64,000 nucleotides of DNA from Geofilum rubicundum JCM 15548. GTDB taxonomy: Bacteria > Bacteroidota > Bacteroidia > Bacteroidales > Marinilabiliaceae. The DNA lies in NCBI RefSeq assembly GCF_000974365.1, contig NZ_BAZW01000010.1, positions 1-64,000 of the forward strand, written 5' to 3'. Each line of letters starts with the position of its first letter. Positions within the stretch are counted from its first letter, which is position 1. A model generated the notes under the pieces. The model was not told where the DNA came from. It worked only from the letters and a program-made list of their open reading frames with translations, and searched no databases. Below are positions 19,380-28,321 of the stretch, in pieces. The position numbers and the translations under genes are program-made.

Positions 19380-21433
19380 CTAGTTTATTTTTTTGAGCAC
19401 GACTTTTTCACTGTGTTTGTTGAGCAGGTAGGCGTAGGTATCTTTTACCCCCTTATATTCTGCCGGAAGAAAGAGGAGCCGGTTGATTCTGAAATCACTG
19501 TAGGTCTGTATGGTATTGCCATTGAGCGCCACTGAAAAGGTGAGCTGCATGCTTTGGTCTTCCATGGCGACTCTGATGGATTCCGGAATGCTCTCTATCT
19601 CATAGCCTTCCGGTATTTCTATGGAAGAAATAACCATATGCCGCCGTGGGTAGGAGAACTCAATGGGATACTCTCTGTTGTCCAGTTTTAAAGGATTTTC
19701 ATAGGTCTTAAAAGCCAAAAGCGGGGAAAAAGCAACGACTTGTCCTAGCCTATCGGTGTGTCCTGTTATGGTAAGTTCCAGTGAATCGATGAGTGATTGG
19801 TGTGGAATTTCGAGGTTGGTAAAGGTCTGCCTTTTAATTTTTATGCCGGGATACTCTTTTTCCAGCTTCTCAATGACCGATAAGCTGTCATCCTCAGACG
19901 TATAGCGCTTCCGTTTTGCCATGGCCGCATAGCCTGAATTTTCCTGCTTGGCCAAACCTTCAAATGTTCCGTCTTCATTCATTTTTAAGGTGACCTGGGT
20001 AAAGGTCGTAAAACTATTGGGGGTTTCCAGACTAATTTCTCCAAATCTGTTGGCATCAATGATGTGCCTTTGCCATTGAGACATCTCTCAGGTAGCAGAT
20101 CAATGGCTGAGAGTGGATCAGTGGCATCCATCAGAATGTTTTGATCCTCCAGTTCTACCATGGCAATAACGTAATTCAGGTCGGTAATGGACGCATGGGA
20201 CAGGGGTAAAATGCCATTGCCTTGTGTGCTTAGGACCACAGGGAACGCCTGGATATCCATGCTTTTGAGCAGGGAGACCAAAATCAGGTTGATATCTGCA
20301 CTGTTTCCATGGCCCGCTTCCCAGGCTTGTTTGAGATGCCGGTCTGAAAGAAAGGAATAACTTCCGTTCCATTTCATTTTTGACTGGACATATTCCAAGG
20401 CTTTTTGCACCATTTCTATTTCATTGGTGGCGCTGGCTTTAATCAGATCAGCATCGTTTCCAATAAAATTGTCACGATTCAGGGCTCTACCAAAGCGCTC
20501 GTGCTCTAAAAGCTCTTTGGAGACATCGCTCCAGCTGTTGGAGTAGGATTTATAGGGCGAATTCGGAAATCTGGTGCCTTCCAGCTCAAAGGTCATGCGG
20601 GTCAGATAGTTTTTTGAGGCCTTTAAAAAGCGTTCTTTTTTAAAGGCGGGGACATGGTTGGCGAAGTAGGTGGTAATTTTCTCCTGATACCGCTCTTCAT
20701 ATTCATGCCTTCTACTTTCTGTAACATTACCTTCTGTGCGATACATGTAAGTGAACTTAAGGGTTCTTGCAGCCGTTTTAGTATTGTGGTGGATCCTGTA
20801 ATAGCCATATGTTGAAGGTTTGTAATGGAAATACTCAGGTATACCTACCCAATATTCGCTGTATAGCACGGGTACTTCCCGCTGAAAGTACCATTCCTGT
20901 ATATTGAAAAGAAAATCACTGACGAGTTCATATTCAATTTCAACCACAGAACCAGCTTTTACATCGGGCATTGCAATTTTTACAAGCGTAATGTGATCCG
21001 TTTTTTCTTCGTAAATGATTTGTTTGGTATCGAGTTTGGTTTTAATGATTTTCCCATTTTCCAGATTGTAGGTAATGCCTTTTATGCTGGCTATTTTTTC
21101 TTTGTTGAGACCCTTGTTGTATAAAGATATTTCAAAATTGCCCAGATCAGAAGCTGCTTTGTCAAGAATTTTTACTCTTTTATGATTTTTAAAGACCATT
21201 TGAAACCCTTTGTCTGAGCCGGGGTCACCTTCCCTTATAGTGGTGTTGCGATACACAAAACTGGTAGCGCCTTTCTCGAAGAGATAATAGCCTTGGGCAG
21301 ACGAGTCAATGGGGCAGACAGACGATTTCATTTCGTCCATGGAAACCTTGCCCAATTTGGGGGTTTTTTGAATTTCTGCCGCAAAAGCCGACAGGGAGAG
21401 TGATAAAATCAGGGTTATGGCCGTAAGTTTCAT
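19380..21433 (-). pseudogene. DUF3857/transglutaminase-like exported protein (copy 2), frameshifted
   Basis: Signal peptide (MKLTAITLILSLSLSAFA), then DUF3857 and a transglutaminase-like core in which the cysteine position reads GHGNSADINLILVSLLKS, so the catalytic Cys appears to be replaced by Ser (seen). The frame breaks at about 20067 after CLNGKG; the +1 frame continues HIIDANRFGEISLETP to the end of the family sequence. Adding one base (AAAGGCAC to AAAGGCCAC) restores an intact protein of about 684 residues. The TrkA lesion at 29515 has the same context, so sequence error is likely. A non-catalytic partner of copy 1 is a possibility (inference). Confidence 0.85.
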
Positions 21434-21458
21434 AGTAAAGATTTAATATTATGATACA

Positions 21459-21487
21459 CAAAAATACACTAATTTCTATATCGGCCA
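21459..21487 (-). promoter_or_regulatory. Predicted promoter of the DUF3857 pair
   Basis: On the minus strand TATTTTTG (21466-21459) fits TAnnTTTG, with TTG (21487-21485) 18 bases upstream, the spacing of Bacteroidota sigma-70 (RpoD) promoters. It lies 26 bases before the ATG at 21433. Confidence 0.6.
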
Positions 21488-21513
21488 AGTCTATAGTCTA
21501 TTAATTTTAGCTA

Positions 21514-21545
21514 TTTGACCAAAGCAGTTATATGTTCTATCTTTG
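21514..21545 (+). promoter_or_regulatory. Predicted promoter of dps
   Basis: TTTG (21514-21517), a 20-base spacer, then TATCTTTG (21538-21545), an excellent fit to the Bacteroidota -33/-7 pattern. It is about 105 bases before the dps ATG, leaving a long 5' leader in which a redox or iron regulator could act; I see no clear operator. Confidence 0.65.
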
Positions 21546-21649
21546 AGTATCGAAATCAGAATGAAACCATGACACAAACGGGCATGTACGTTTTTATACC
21601 ACAAACAGGTTGGGTTTAACATGCTAAACCAACCGAAAAAAATCATATT

Positions 21650-22126
21650 ATGAAGAAGATAACAGATATTTTAGGATTAAAAGAGAAAGAATCCGCTGCC
21701 GTAGCCGAAAAGTTGAATGAGCTACTGGCCAACTACCAGGTGTTTTATCAAAATTTGCGTGGTTTTCACTGGAACATAAAAGGCGACCGCTTTTTTGTCC
21801 TGCATGCTAAATATGAGGAATTGTACAATGATGCCGTCATGAAAATTGACGAGATTGCTGAGCGTATCCTGACCGTTGGCGGAAAACCTTTGCATACTTT
21901 TGAGGATTACCTGAAAGTGAGCAGTATTCAGCCAGCCAAAGACAAGTCGGATGCGGAATCAACCATGTCCGTTACCCTTGACAATGTGGCGGCATTGATC
22001 AAACTGGAGCGGGAAGTGCTGCCATTGGCGGAAGCTGCTGATGACGAAGGTACTTTGGCCCTTATTTCTGATTATATTTCCCAGAAAGAAAAATTGGTTT
22101 GGATGCTGACTTCTTTTATGAAGTAA
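21650..22126 (+). CDS. dps: Dps family ferritin-like DNA-protection protein
   Basis: A 158-residue protein with the inter-subunit ferroxidase pattern of Dps: NLRGFHWNIKGDRFF, then HAKYEELYNDAVMKIDEIAERI. It should form a 12-mer that oxidises Fe(II) with hydrogen peroxide and stores iron, protecting DNA during starvation and oxidative stress. It is a single gene with its own promoter and terminator. Length and motifs are typical; start ATG at 21650 begins MKKITDILGLKEKE. Confidence 0.94.
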   Translation: MKKITDILGLKEKESAAVAEKLNELLANYQVFYQNLRGFHWNIKGDRFFVLHAKYEELYNDAVMKIDEIAERILTVGGKPLHTFEDYLKVSSIQPAKDKSDAESTMSVTLDNVAALIKLEREVLPLAEAADDEGTLALISDYISQKEKLVWMLTSFMK

Positions 22127-22147
22127 TGTTTTATCCATCAACTATTG

Positions 22148-22187
22148 AAAAAAGAGGTTGTCCAATAAGTGGCAGCCTCTTTTTTTT
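22148..22187 (+). terminator. Terminator after dps
   Basis: Stem AAAGAGGTTG/CAGCCTCTTT (one G-T pair) with a loop of about 12 bases and a run of eight T, starting about 22 bases after the dps stop. Confidence 0.88.
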
Positions 22188-22332
22188 CGATTTGAAATGT
22201 TCAGTTTCCCAAAAGCCTTCCATCCAGAGCCCCAATTTTCATTAAGCGGCTGTCTGAGAAAATCAAAGTGTCATAACTAAAGCTCCGTGCTACTCCATGA
22301 ATTCTTCGTGAAGCTCTGTGTAACAATTCTTT

Positions 22333-23486
22333 TTAAAAGGCTTCCTTCAGGGAGATGAAAAGTCCCTGATGCCCTTCGGAACTCCAGCCTGCGTCTATCC
22401 GGATGTGGAGTGGCTCATCGGGCAGAATCCGAAATCTCAATCCTATGCCATTGGAGCAATCAACTCCTTCCTGCTCAACCGGAGTTGACGGGCCGATTGT
22501 CCCACTTCGGAAAAGACGACCGCTCCAAAACGCCACCAAACGGGGACACGGAGTTCACCTCTCAGGAGCCAGGCAGAATGATCCACCACGCTTTTGGAAT
22601 GGCCAATGCCGCGTAAACGGTCTTTACCGCCCAGTTGGGGCAGCATGAAAAAAGGCGTGCCCGGGTCACTGTATTCCCATAAGGACTGAAAAGCCAGTAC
22701 TGTGCGCCCCACACCATAAAAATGTCTTAAATCCAGCAGGTAGTTGTTATAGGTATTGGCATTCGGACCCCCTTTCTGAAATAGGGTCCATGCGGCTTTA
22801 AAATAGCTGCCCGACCGGGGGTAGAGCACATGGTCCCGCTGGTCGAATAAAAGAACCGGACCAGCACCGGCCAGCCATCCGCCTTCACTGCCGCTCAGTT
22901 GCTCAAAGGCTAAGTGGGCATTCCGGTTGTCAAATTGGTAGTGCCAAATTTCGCTGCTCATGCCCACATGTAATTGATGCCCCAGGTGTCGCAGTATCTC
23001 AGTTTTCAGGCCGTAGCGGCTAGATCGGTAGTCGATCGGCTGCGCTGTTTTATTCTGCGACCACCTGTCCCAATAGCGGTCGTTGATGCGCAGTGCTTCG
23101 ATGCGGCCTGAAAATTGCCATAGGGATGAGAGGTACCAATCCAGTTCTGAGCGGACTTCTACCATCCCTTTGGTCGAGAATTGCATGGAGGAGGTGAGGG
23201 TGTTGACCTCCCTATTGGCAGGTTGGCTATCAGGACTGCCCCAACTGTAAACAGGCATGAGACCAAACTCCAGTCCGGTGCGCGAAGAATAGCCCCCTGC
23301 CGGGTAAATGGCCCAAATACCTTTCGGCGTTGGGAAGGTTAAATGGTCAAGCATTCGTTCGCCTAAATCAGCGAGTCCCGAAATGCGGTGCTCCGATTTG
23401 AGGGTGGCATGCTTATTGTTCTGACCATGAGCTCCTTCTTTGTGTATCACTGTAAGGAGTAACAGCAGAATATAGAACGGACGCAT
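22333..23486 (-). pseudogene. Outer-membrane beta-barrel of the BamA/TamA surface-antigen type, frameshifted
   Basis: Signal peptide (MRPFYILLLLLTVIHKEGAHG), then about 360 residues of amphipathic strands with the barrel motif LGGKDRLRGIGHSKSVVDHS (the RGY-like element of Omp85 barrels) and WWRFGAVVFSEVGQ. No POTRA domains, so a short barrel-only member. The frame breaks at about 22455; the next frame gives SNGIGLRFRILPDEPLHIR and the final strand EGHQGLFISLKEAF ending in aromatic Phe. Adding one base (GCTCC to GCTTCC) restores it. Role unknown; patatin-free barrels of this kind may export or anchor surface proteins. Confidence 0.8.
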
Positions 23487-23620
23487 ATTGTGTTTTATTT
23501 GGGGTGCAAATTAGAAAAGAATGTCTTACTTTTGCACGCTTTTTGTCCAAAAAGTGAAACAAAGTGCTTTGTTTATCCGTTAGGTGGGAAGTGTAAGCGC
23601 TATTAAAAACAACCCTTTTT

Positions 23621-24157
23621 ATGATTTATTTCTTTCGGGCCATAAGTAACGAGTCTGATGAATTTCTTTTCGATATTGCGATTAACAGTGAGGCTAAGTT
23701 CGTTGATCTGCATCATTTTATTCAACAGCAGCTCAATTTTGATCCTGCTCAAATGACCTCTTTTTTTCTGACAGATGAAGACTGGCAAAAGGAGAAGGAG
23801 ATCACGCTGATTGATATGATGGTGGATGACGATAGCTCGGCTGTGATGGATCAGGTGCGTCTGGAAGAATTCCTGAATGCGCCTAAGCAGCGGTTGTTGT
23901 ATGCGTTTGACCTTTTTGCTGAGCGGGTGTTGTTTATGGAGCTGACCGATATCACGGAGGGTAGTGTGAAGGAAACGACATGCGTTCGAATGGAAGGCAC
24001 GCCTCCGCCTCAGTTTTCTGAGGAGGGTTTTTCTTTTGATGATGCGCTTTTATCGGATGGCTTTGATGAGGAGGGGGCCGATGATTTCCTCAGTTATGGA
24101 GACGATTTGCCGGATGATTATGCCGACGAGGGGAGCGATATGAATGATTTCTATTAA
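23621..24157 (+). CDS. pRiA4b ORF-3/TnpR-passenger-like protein with acidic tail
   Basis: A 178-residue protein. The N-terminal 120 residues match the pattern of the plasmid pRiA4b ORF-3-like fold (FRAISNESDEFLFDIAI; DLHHFIQQQLNF; SFFLTDEDWQ; RLLYAFDLFAERVLFMEL). The last 50 residues are very acidic (SFDDALLSDGFDEEGADDF and on). No catalytic motif is visible. It ends 14 bases before miaA on the same strand, so the two are co-transcribed. A TACTTTTG element at 23527-23534 could be the -7 box of this operon. Function unknown. Confidence 0.75.
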   Translation: MIYFFRAISNESDEFLFDIAINSEAKFVDLHHFIQQQLNFDPAQMTSFFLTDEDWQKEKEITLIDMMVDDDSSAVMDQVRLEEFLNAPKQRLLYAFDLFAERVLFMELTDITEGSVKETTCVRMEGTPPPQFSEEGFSFDDALLSDGFDEEGADDFLSYGDDLPDDYADEGSDMNDFY

Positions 24158-24171
24158 TAGTTTGTGCTCGC

Positions 24172-25089
24172 ATGACCAAAACAATGGTTGTAATTGCCGG
24201 ACCAACCGGTGTAGGAAAAACCAAAACAGGCATTGAACTGGCCAGGGCTTATAACAGTGAAATAATCTCTGCTGATTCCCGCCAGATATATAAAGAAATC
24301 CCCATTGGAACTGCCGCCCCCACTCAGGAGGAGCGTGCAGGCGTTTTGCACCACCTGATGGGCACCCACTCTGTTTTTGATGACTACAATGCTTTTGAGT
24401 TTGAGCAGGACGCGCTGGCGCTGACGGAGACGTTTTTTCAGAAGCGGGATGTGCTGTTTATGGTTGGTGGCTCCATGATGTACATGGATGCGTACTGCCA
24501 TGGCATTGATGAACTGCCAAGTATTGATCCCCAGTTGCGTCTCGACTTAATGGAGCAACTGGAGACCGACGGCCTTGAAGCCCTGCGGCTTCAATTGAAA
24601 CAACTCGATCCGGTGTTTTACACACAGGTTGATTTGAAAAACCCCAAACGGGTTATCCATGCTCTGGAGATTTGCCTGATGACGGGCCAACCTTATTCCC
24701 TGCTTCGTACCAATCCCAGGAAGGAACGTCCGTTTAAGATCATTCGTATTGGGCTCAACCGGGATCGGGCCGAATTGTACGACCGCATCAATGACCGAGT
24801 GCTGGAAATGATGGGAAAGGGGCTGGAACAGGAAGCGCGGGCTTTGATCGATCATCAGCACCTCAACGCGCTTAACACGGTGGGCTTTAAAGAACTGTTT
24901 GCCTGCTATAACGGCGAATATGATTTGGATCGGGCCATTGAGTTGATTCAGCGGAATTCCCGGCACTATGCCAAAAAGCAATTGTCGTGGTTCAATCGCA
25001 ATCCCGAAATCCACTGGTTTCACCCTTCGGCGATTCATGACATGCTTGAATTAATAGAAAGGGAAAGTGGTGCGCTGGTACACAAATAA
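24172..25089 (+). CDS. miaA: tRNA dimethylallyltransferase
   Basis: Transfers dimethylallyl from DMAPP to N6 of A37 in tRNAs that read UNN codons. The 305-residue protein has the P-loop GPTGVGKT at 9-16, SADSRQIYKEIPIGTAAPT (DSRQ substrate motif) near 35-52, and later HHLMGTHSV and NTVGFKEL, all typical of MiaA. The C-terminal part lacks a zinc finger, as in bacteria. It follows the pRiA4b-like gene by 14 bases. Length and start (MTKTMVVIAGPTG) are normal. Confidence 0.97.
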   Translation: MTKTMVVIAGPTGVGKTKTGIELARAYNSEIISADSRQIYKEIPIGTAAPTQEERAGVLHHLMGTHSVFDDYNAFEFEQDALALTETFFQKRDVLFMVGGSMMYMDAYCHGIDELPSIDPQLRLDLMEQLETDGLEALRLQLKQLDPVFYTQVDLKNPKRVIHALEICLMTGQPYSLLRTNPRKERPFKIIRIGLNRDRAELYDRINDRVLEMMGKGLEQEARALIDHQHLNALNTVGFKELFACYNGEYDLDRAIELIQRNSRHYAKKQLSWFNRNPEIHWFHPSAIHDMLELIERESGALVHK

Positions 25090-25121
25090 TTTGTAGCCCC
25101 AACGATAAATGAGTAGCTTTG
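25090..25121 (+). promoter_or_regulatory. Strong predicted promoter upstream of a hairpin RNA
   Basis: TTTG (25090-25093), exactly 20 bases, then TAGCTTTG (25114-25121), a near-perfect Bacteroidota promoter. It starts within the miaA stop region and points at the hairpin at 25128-25193 and the Nudix gene at 25222. Confidence 0.6.
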
Positions 25122-25126
25122 TAACA

Positions 25127-25200
25127 GAAGGCCGGTTTCCTCTTACGTTTAATCTTTTTCACGGTTTACAAACTTCACCCGGAAGCCGGCCTTTCTTTAA
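25127..25200 (+). ncRNA. Candidate short structured RNA or Nudix leader hairpin
   Basis: A 13-base stem, AAGGCCGGTTTCC (25128-25140) with GGAAGCCGGCCTT (25181-25193), one G-U pair, closes a 40-base loop and is followed by TCTTTAATTTTC. The predicted start from the promoter above is just before the stem. This would give an RNA of about 70 bases ending in a terminator-like hairpin; alternatively it is a 5' leader that controls the Nudix gene. An overlapping small frame at 25109-25315 is not convincing as a gene. Confidence 0.4.
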
Positions 25201-25221
25201 TTTTCTATCAGAAAGCTTTTT

Positions 25222-25665
25222 ATGGCGTCAAATTTTAATATTCGGGTTTATGGAATTTGCATCCGTAAAGGTCATGTTTTGCTGTCGGATGAGCTTTTTA
25301 ACGGCATCAAAATGACGAAGTTTCCAGGTGGGGGACTCGATTATGGAGAAGGCACCATTGATTGTCTCAGACGTGAATTTGAGGAGGAGAAAATTGGGGT
25401 AATTACGGCTATAGAACATTTTTACACCACCGACTTTTTTCAGCCGGCCCTTTTTTTTGAAGCGACCCAGCTGCTGAGCATTTATTATAGAGTGGAAGTA
25501 CAAACCAGTAGGGAGTTTCCAATGAGCGATGAGGTATTGGCCACCAACCTACCGGAGCCTCAAAAATTGCGATGGGCCTCCATCGCTCAGCTCCAACCTG
25601 AAGTGTTGACCTTTCCTATCGACCGGGTGGTGGTCCAGCTGCTGAAAGACCAGGCATATTTATAA
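25222..25665 (+). CDS. Nudix hydrolase
   Basis: A 147-residue single-domain protein. The Nudix box is GGLDYGEGTIDCLRREFEEE followed by KIG, matching G-x5-E-x7-R-E-x2-E-E with the final Gly shifted by one. Metal-binding Glu residues are present. It starts ASNFNIRVYGICIRKGHVLL, typical of NUDIX strand one. It should hydrolyse a nucleoside diphosphate linked to another group; the exact substrate cannot be read from sequence. It is preceded by the strong hairpin described at 25128-25193 and converges on the methyltransferase gene. Confidence 0.9.
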   Translation: MASNFNIRVYGICIRKGHVLLSDELFNGIKMTKFPGGGLDYGEGTIDCLRREFEEEKIGVITAIEHFYTTDFFQPALFFEATQLLSIYYRVEVQTSREFPMSDEVLATNLPEPQKLRWASIAQLQPEVLTFPIDRVVVQLLKDQAYL

Positions 25666-25711
25666 TAGCGTATTGTGATAGCGGCCTGAAGCCGCTCGCT
25701 TAAACTATGGG

Positions 25712-26443
25712 CTATCGCTTTTGAGCGCTTATGACCAGGGGCATACTTCGCTCAGATAATTCAGATCCGTCAAAACCTCCGAAGAACCGGATGCTTTCGA
25801 ACCCCGATTCCTGAAGCAACATCTTTAAAAAATCACGACGAATGGGGTGGAGGGGAACACTATTGCGAATGATTTGTTTGGTGGATTTTACCGTTAAATG
25901 GGTTTTGAAATTGATCATCTCATCCTGCTCACGAAATTCATAGCGACGTTCAAATCTAATGTGGTCATTCTCAATGGTCGGCAGTCCGTCCAGCCCCTCG
26001 TCCAGCACATAATCGTAGTTGATGATTTGAATGAGCAGGTGGCCGCCTTGTTTTAAGAGGGTGGCCGACTGGTTAAAAAAGGAAAGGATGTCGCCCGAAC
26101 GCAATAAATGCACCAGCGTGTTACCAAAACAAACCACCGCATCCAGAGATTGTGGTTCAAACAGCTTGCTTATCTGCAGCATATCTGCTACCTGAAACCT
26201 TAATCCGGCCCGGCCTTGTGCTTTGGATTGGGCCATCTTCACCATTTCGCTGTCCAGATCAATGCCTGTAACCTGGGCACCGGCATCAGCCAACAACAGG
26301 CTTAGGTTGCCGGTGCCACAACCGATGTCTAAAAGGGTTTTCTGGGTTAAATCTGATAGTTGTTGCGCTGTAAATTTTACCTGCATGGGAGATGCCGGGA
26401 ATATTTGATCATACCATGGGGCAATACTTTGGTAAAAAGCCAT
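25712..26443 (-). CDS. Class I SAM-dependent methyltransferase
   Basis: A 243-residue protein with SAM motif I LLDIGCGTGNLSLLLADAG (near 34-52), motif II GIDLDSEMVKMAQ, and motif IV DAVVCFGNTLVHL. Small-molecule methyltransferase fold; substrate unknown. Its ATG overlaps the stop of the glycosyltransferase gene by one base (TAATG), so it is translationally coupled and the third gene of the DUF4199-GT2 operon. The context suggests modification of a membrane-linked sugar or lipid (inference). Confidence 0.9.
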   Translation of the reverse strand: MAFYQSIAPWYDQIFPASPMQVKFTAQQLSDLTQKTLLDIGCGTGNLSLLLADAGAQVTGIDLDSEMVKMAQSKAQGRAGLRFQVADMLQISKLFEPQSLDAVVCFGNTLVHLLRSGDILSFFNQSATLLKQGGHLLIQIINYDYVLDEGLDGLPTIENDHIRFERRYEFREQDEMINFKTHLTVKSTKQIIRNSVPLHPIRRDFLKMLLQESGFESIRFFGGFDGSELSERSMPLVISAQKR

Positions 26444-27420
26444 TATTTTCCTCCTAATTTTTCACTGATCTGATAGTGGTTTCTGTCGGGCCTTATGCGG
26501 CCCACCAGTTCGGCTATAAATCCGGTCATGAAGAGCTGGGTTCCCAGAATCATGCAGACCAGACTGATGTAGAAATAGGGACTGTTGGTTATAAGGGGGG
26601 CTTCCACGTGGTGATAGACCGACCATAATTTGCTAATGCCCAGTCCCAAAGCCGAGAAAAAACCAACGATGAAGGTGATGGTGCCCAATGAACCGAAGAG
26701 GTGCATGGGACGGTGCCCAAACTTGGAGATAAACATCACCGACAGCAAATCCAGAAAACCTTTGACGAAGCGTTCGATGCCAAATTTGGTGACACCGTAT
26801 TTTCGTTCACGGTGTCGCACTGTTTTTTCACCAATATTGGTAAATCCGGCCCGCCTTACCAGAATGGGAATGTAACGGTGCATTTCACCATATACTTCTA
26901 TGTTGTGGACCACTTCATTTCGGTAGGCCTTTAAACCGCAATTGAAATCATGCAGTTTGATGCCCGATACCACGCGTGCGGTGTAATTAAACAATCGGCT
27001 GGGTATGGTTTTCCCCAGCGGATCGTAGCGCTTTTTTTTCCATCCGCTGACCATGTCATAGCCTTCGTCGGTCACCATTTGCATCAAAACGGGGATTTCA
27101 TCAGGGCTATCTTGCAAGTCGGCATCCATGGTAATAACCACTTCTCCTAAGGCTTCATTGAAACCGCAGTGCAAAGCTGCTGATTTGCCATAGTTTCGCC
27201 TAAATTGTATGCCGCGGATTTCCGGATATTGTTGCGACAGTTTTTGAATGACCTGCCAGGAAGTATCTTTGCTGCCGTCGTCTACCATTATTATCTCAAA
27301 GGGCTTTTCAAGTGGACGCACCACTCTGCAGATCCATTCTGCCAGCTCAGGTAGGGATTCTTCTTCGTTGAGCAAAGGAACGACAACCGATAATTGTAAT
27401 TTTTGTGGGTTATTGGACAT
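26443..27420 (-). CDS. Family 2 glycosyltransferase, DPM1/ArnC-like with two TM helices
   Basis: A 325-residue protein from the ATG at 27420 (MSNNPQKLQLSVVVPLLNEEE). GT-A fold motifs: VVPLLNEEESLPEL, MVDDGSKDTSWQVI, and the DxD in TMDADLQDSPDEI. Two C-terminal membrane segments (TITFIVGFFSALGLGIS and FYISLVCMILGTQLFMTGF) place it with the polyisoprenyl-phosphate sugar transferases, which charge a lipid carrier with a sugar from an NDP-sugar on the cytoplasmic face. The frame is open to 27462, but the inner ATG fits the family and overlaps the DUF4199 gene by 11 bases, a sign of translational coupling. Confidence 0.93.
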   Translation of the reverse strand: MSNNPQKLQLSVVVPLLNEEESLPELAEWICRVVRPLEKPFEIIMVDDGSKDTSWQVIQKLSQQYPEIRGIQFRRNYGKSAALHCGFNEALGEVVITMDADLQDSPDEIPVLMQMVTDEGYDMVSGWKKKRYDPLGKTIPSRLFNYTARVVSGIKLHDFNCGLKAYRNEVVHNIEVYGEMHRYIPILVRRAGFTNIGEKTVRHRERKYGVTKFGIERFVKGFLDLLSVMFISKFGHRPMHLFGSLGTITFIVGFFSALGLGISKLWSVYHHVEAPLITNSPYFYISLVCMILGTQLFMTGFIAELVGRIRPDRNHYQISEKLGGK

Positions 27421-27952
27421 CTCGCATGACTTCTTGGAAGGGATCTCCCTTACGTTTAACAAATAGGGCGACTACCAGCGATACGATTAATCCGTTGAAC
27501 AGACCGCCAATCGCATTGGATATTAACAATACCCATGGATTGGTCGACATTTCTATGGATCCCTGCATGTTTTCAACGGCCGATTCTGACATGCCTAAAG
27601 CCAGATAAGCTTCTTCAGCTTCTGCAAACATCAGATCTCTTAAACTGGGATCGACAAAGCTAAACATGATGAAATAATAGAAGCCGATGATTATACCAGC
27701 CAGTGTGGATATCCGGATTCCAAATAACAGGCCCTGCCCATAGGAGAGAAAACCTCCATGAAACTTGTCCCTGTAACCACGCATGGTTTGGTAAATGATG
27801 GCACCGTAAATGATCCAGCTGAAGGCCGCCCAGGCTGAGCCAAACATTTTGTCGACCACATAAAGGAGGAAGAGAAAAAGTGATATCCCTATTCCCAGCT
27901 TGGCCCCACTGGAAAACAGGTATTGGGTTCTTGCAGAATTATTATTGTCCAT
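27410..27952 (-). CDS. DUF4199 membrane protein
   Basis: A 180-residue protein with four hydrophobic segments, typical of DUF4199 (GAKLGIGISLFLFLLYVVD; FSWIIYGAIIYQTMRGYRD; GGFLSYGQGLLFGIRIS; NAIGGLFNGLIVSLVVALFV). DUF4199 genes commonly sit just before a GT2 gene in Bacteroidota, as here. The 3' end overlaps the GT2 start by 11 bases. It may help flip or position the lipid-linked sugar (inference). First gene of a three-gene operon. Confidence 0.9.
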   Translation of the reverse strand: MDNNNSARTQYLFSSGAKLGIGISLFLFLLYVVDKMFGSAWAAFSWIIYGAIIYQTMRGYRDKFHGGFLSYGQGLLFGIRISTLAGIIIGFYYFIMFSFVDPSLRDLMFAEAEEAYLALGMSESAVENMQGSIEMSTNPWVLLISNAIGGLFNGLIVSLVVALFVKRKGDPFQEVMRDVQ

Positions 27953-28185
27953 ATATTTATAAAGGTGTGTTGTTGTTTTGATTCAGCTAAACTAATAAAA
28001 TATGTGCTTGCATGCATTACTAAATGCGGATAAAAGCGTGCTTTGTCAGGGTTAAAAATACGAAAATATCATTTACAATCCGGGTGGCCGAAAAAAACAG
28101 CCATTTTACTTCATTTATAAATAGCTGGTTTTTTGAAACATCCATCAATAAAGGAAAAAAGAACGAAAAAAAAAGACGAAAGTGC

Positions 28186-28215
28186 TTGCCATAATTGGGG
28201 AATTTTCTACTTTTG
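28186..28215 (+). promoter_or_regulatory. Promoter of the SRP RNA-tRNA unit
   Basis: TTG (28186-28188), 19 bases, then TACTTTTG (28208-28215), a strong Bacteroidota -33/-7 match. The first base of the SRP RNA terminal stem (28221) is six bases downstream, where transcription would start. Confidence 0.75.
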
Positions 28216-28220
28216 TCGTC

Positions 28221-28317
28221 GGGTAAGTCCTGTACGACCAGCTCCTGCTGAACTCCTCCAGGGTCTGACGACAGCAAAGGTAGGCGGTCGAAGCGGTGCG
28301 ATACAGATAGCTTACCC
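28221..28317 (+). ncRNA. ffs: Signal recognition particle RNA (4.5S-type)
   Basis: The ends pair as GGGTAAG (28221-28227) with CTTACCC (28311-28317). The apical domain that binds Ffh is clear: CAGG at 28259-28262, stem GTC, tetraloop TGAC (28266-28269), stem GAC, then AGCA at 28273-28276, the conserved symmetric loop. The UGAC tetraloop fits the URRC class known as an alternative to GNAR in SRP RNAs. Length about 97 bases, a small bacterial SRP RNA without an Alu domain. It targets membrane and exported proteins with Ffh and FtsY. It is followed after only four bases by tRNA-Thr. Confidence 0.9.
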
Positions 28318-28321
28318 ACCC

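Noticed and set aside
25109-25315. Small frame of 68 codons across the hairpin upstream of the Nudix gene.
   Set aside because: No ribosome site, its promoter box overlaps the start codons, and it runs into the Nudix gene in another frame.
25680-25696. Hairpin AGCGGC/GCCGCT between convergent Nudix and methyltransferase genes.
   Set aside because: Short stem without a T run; too weak to call.
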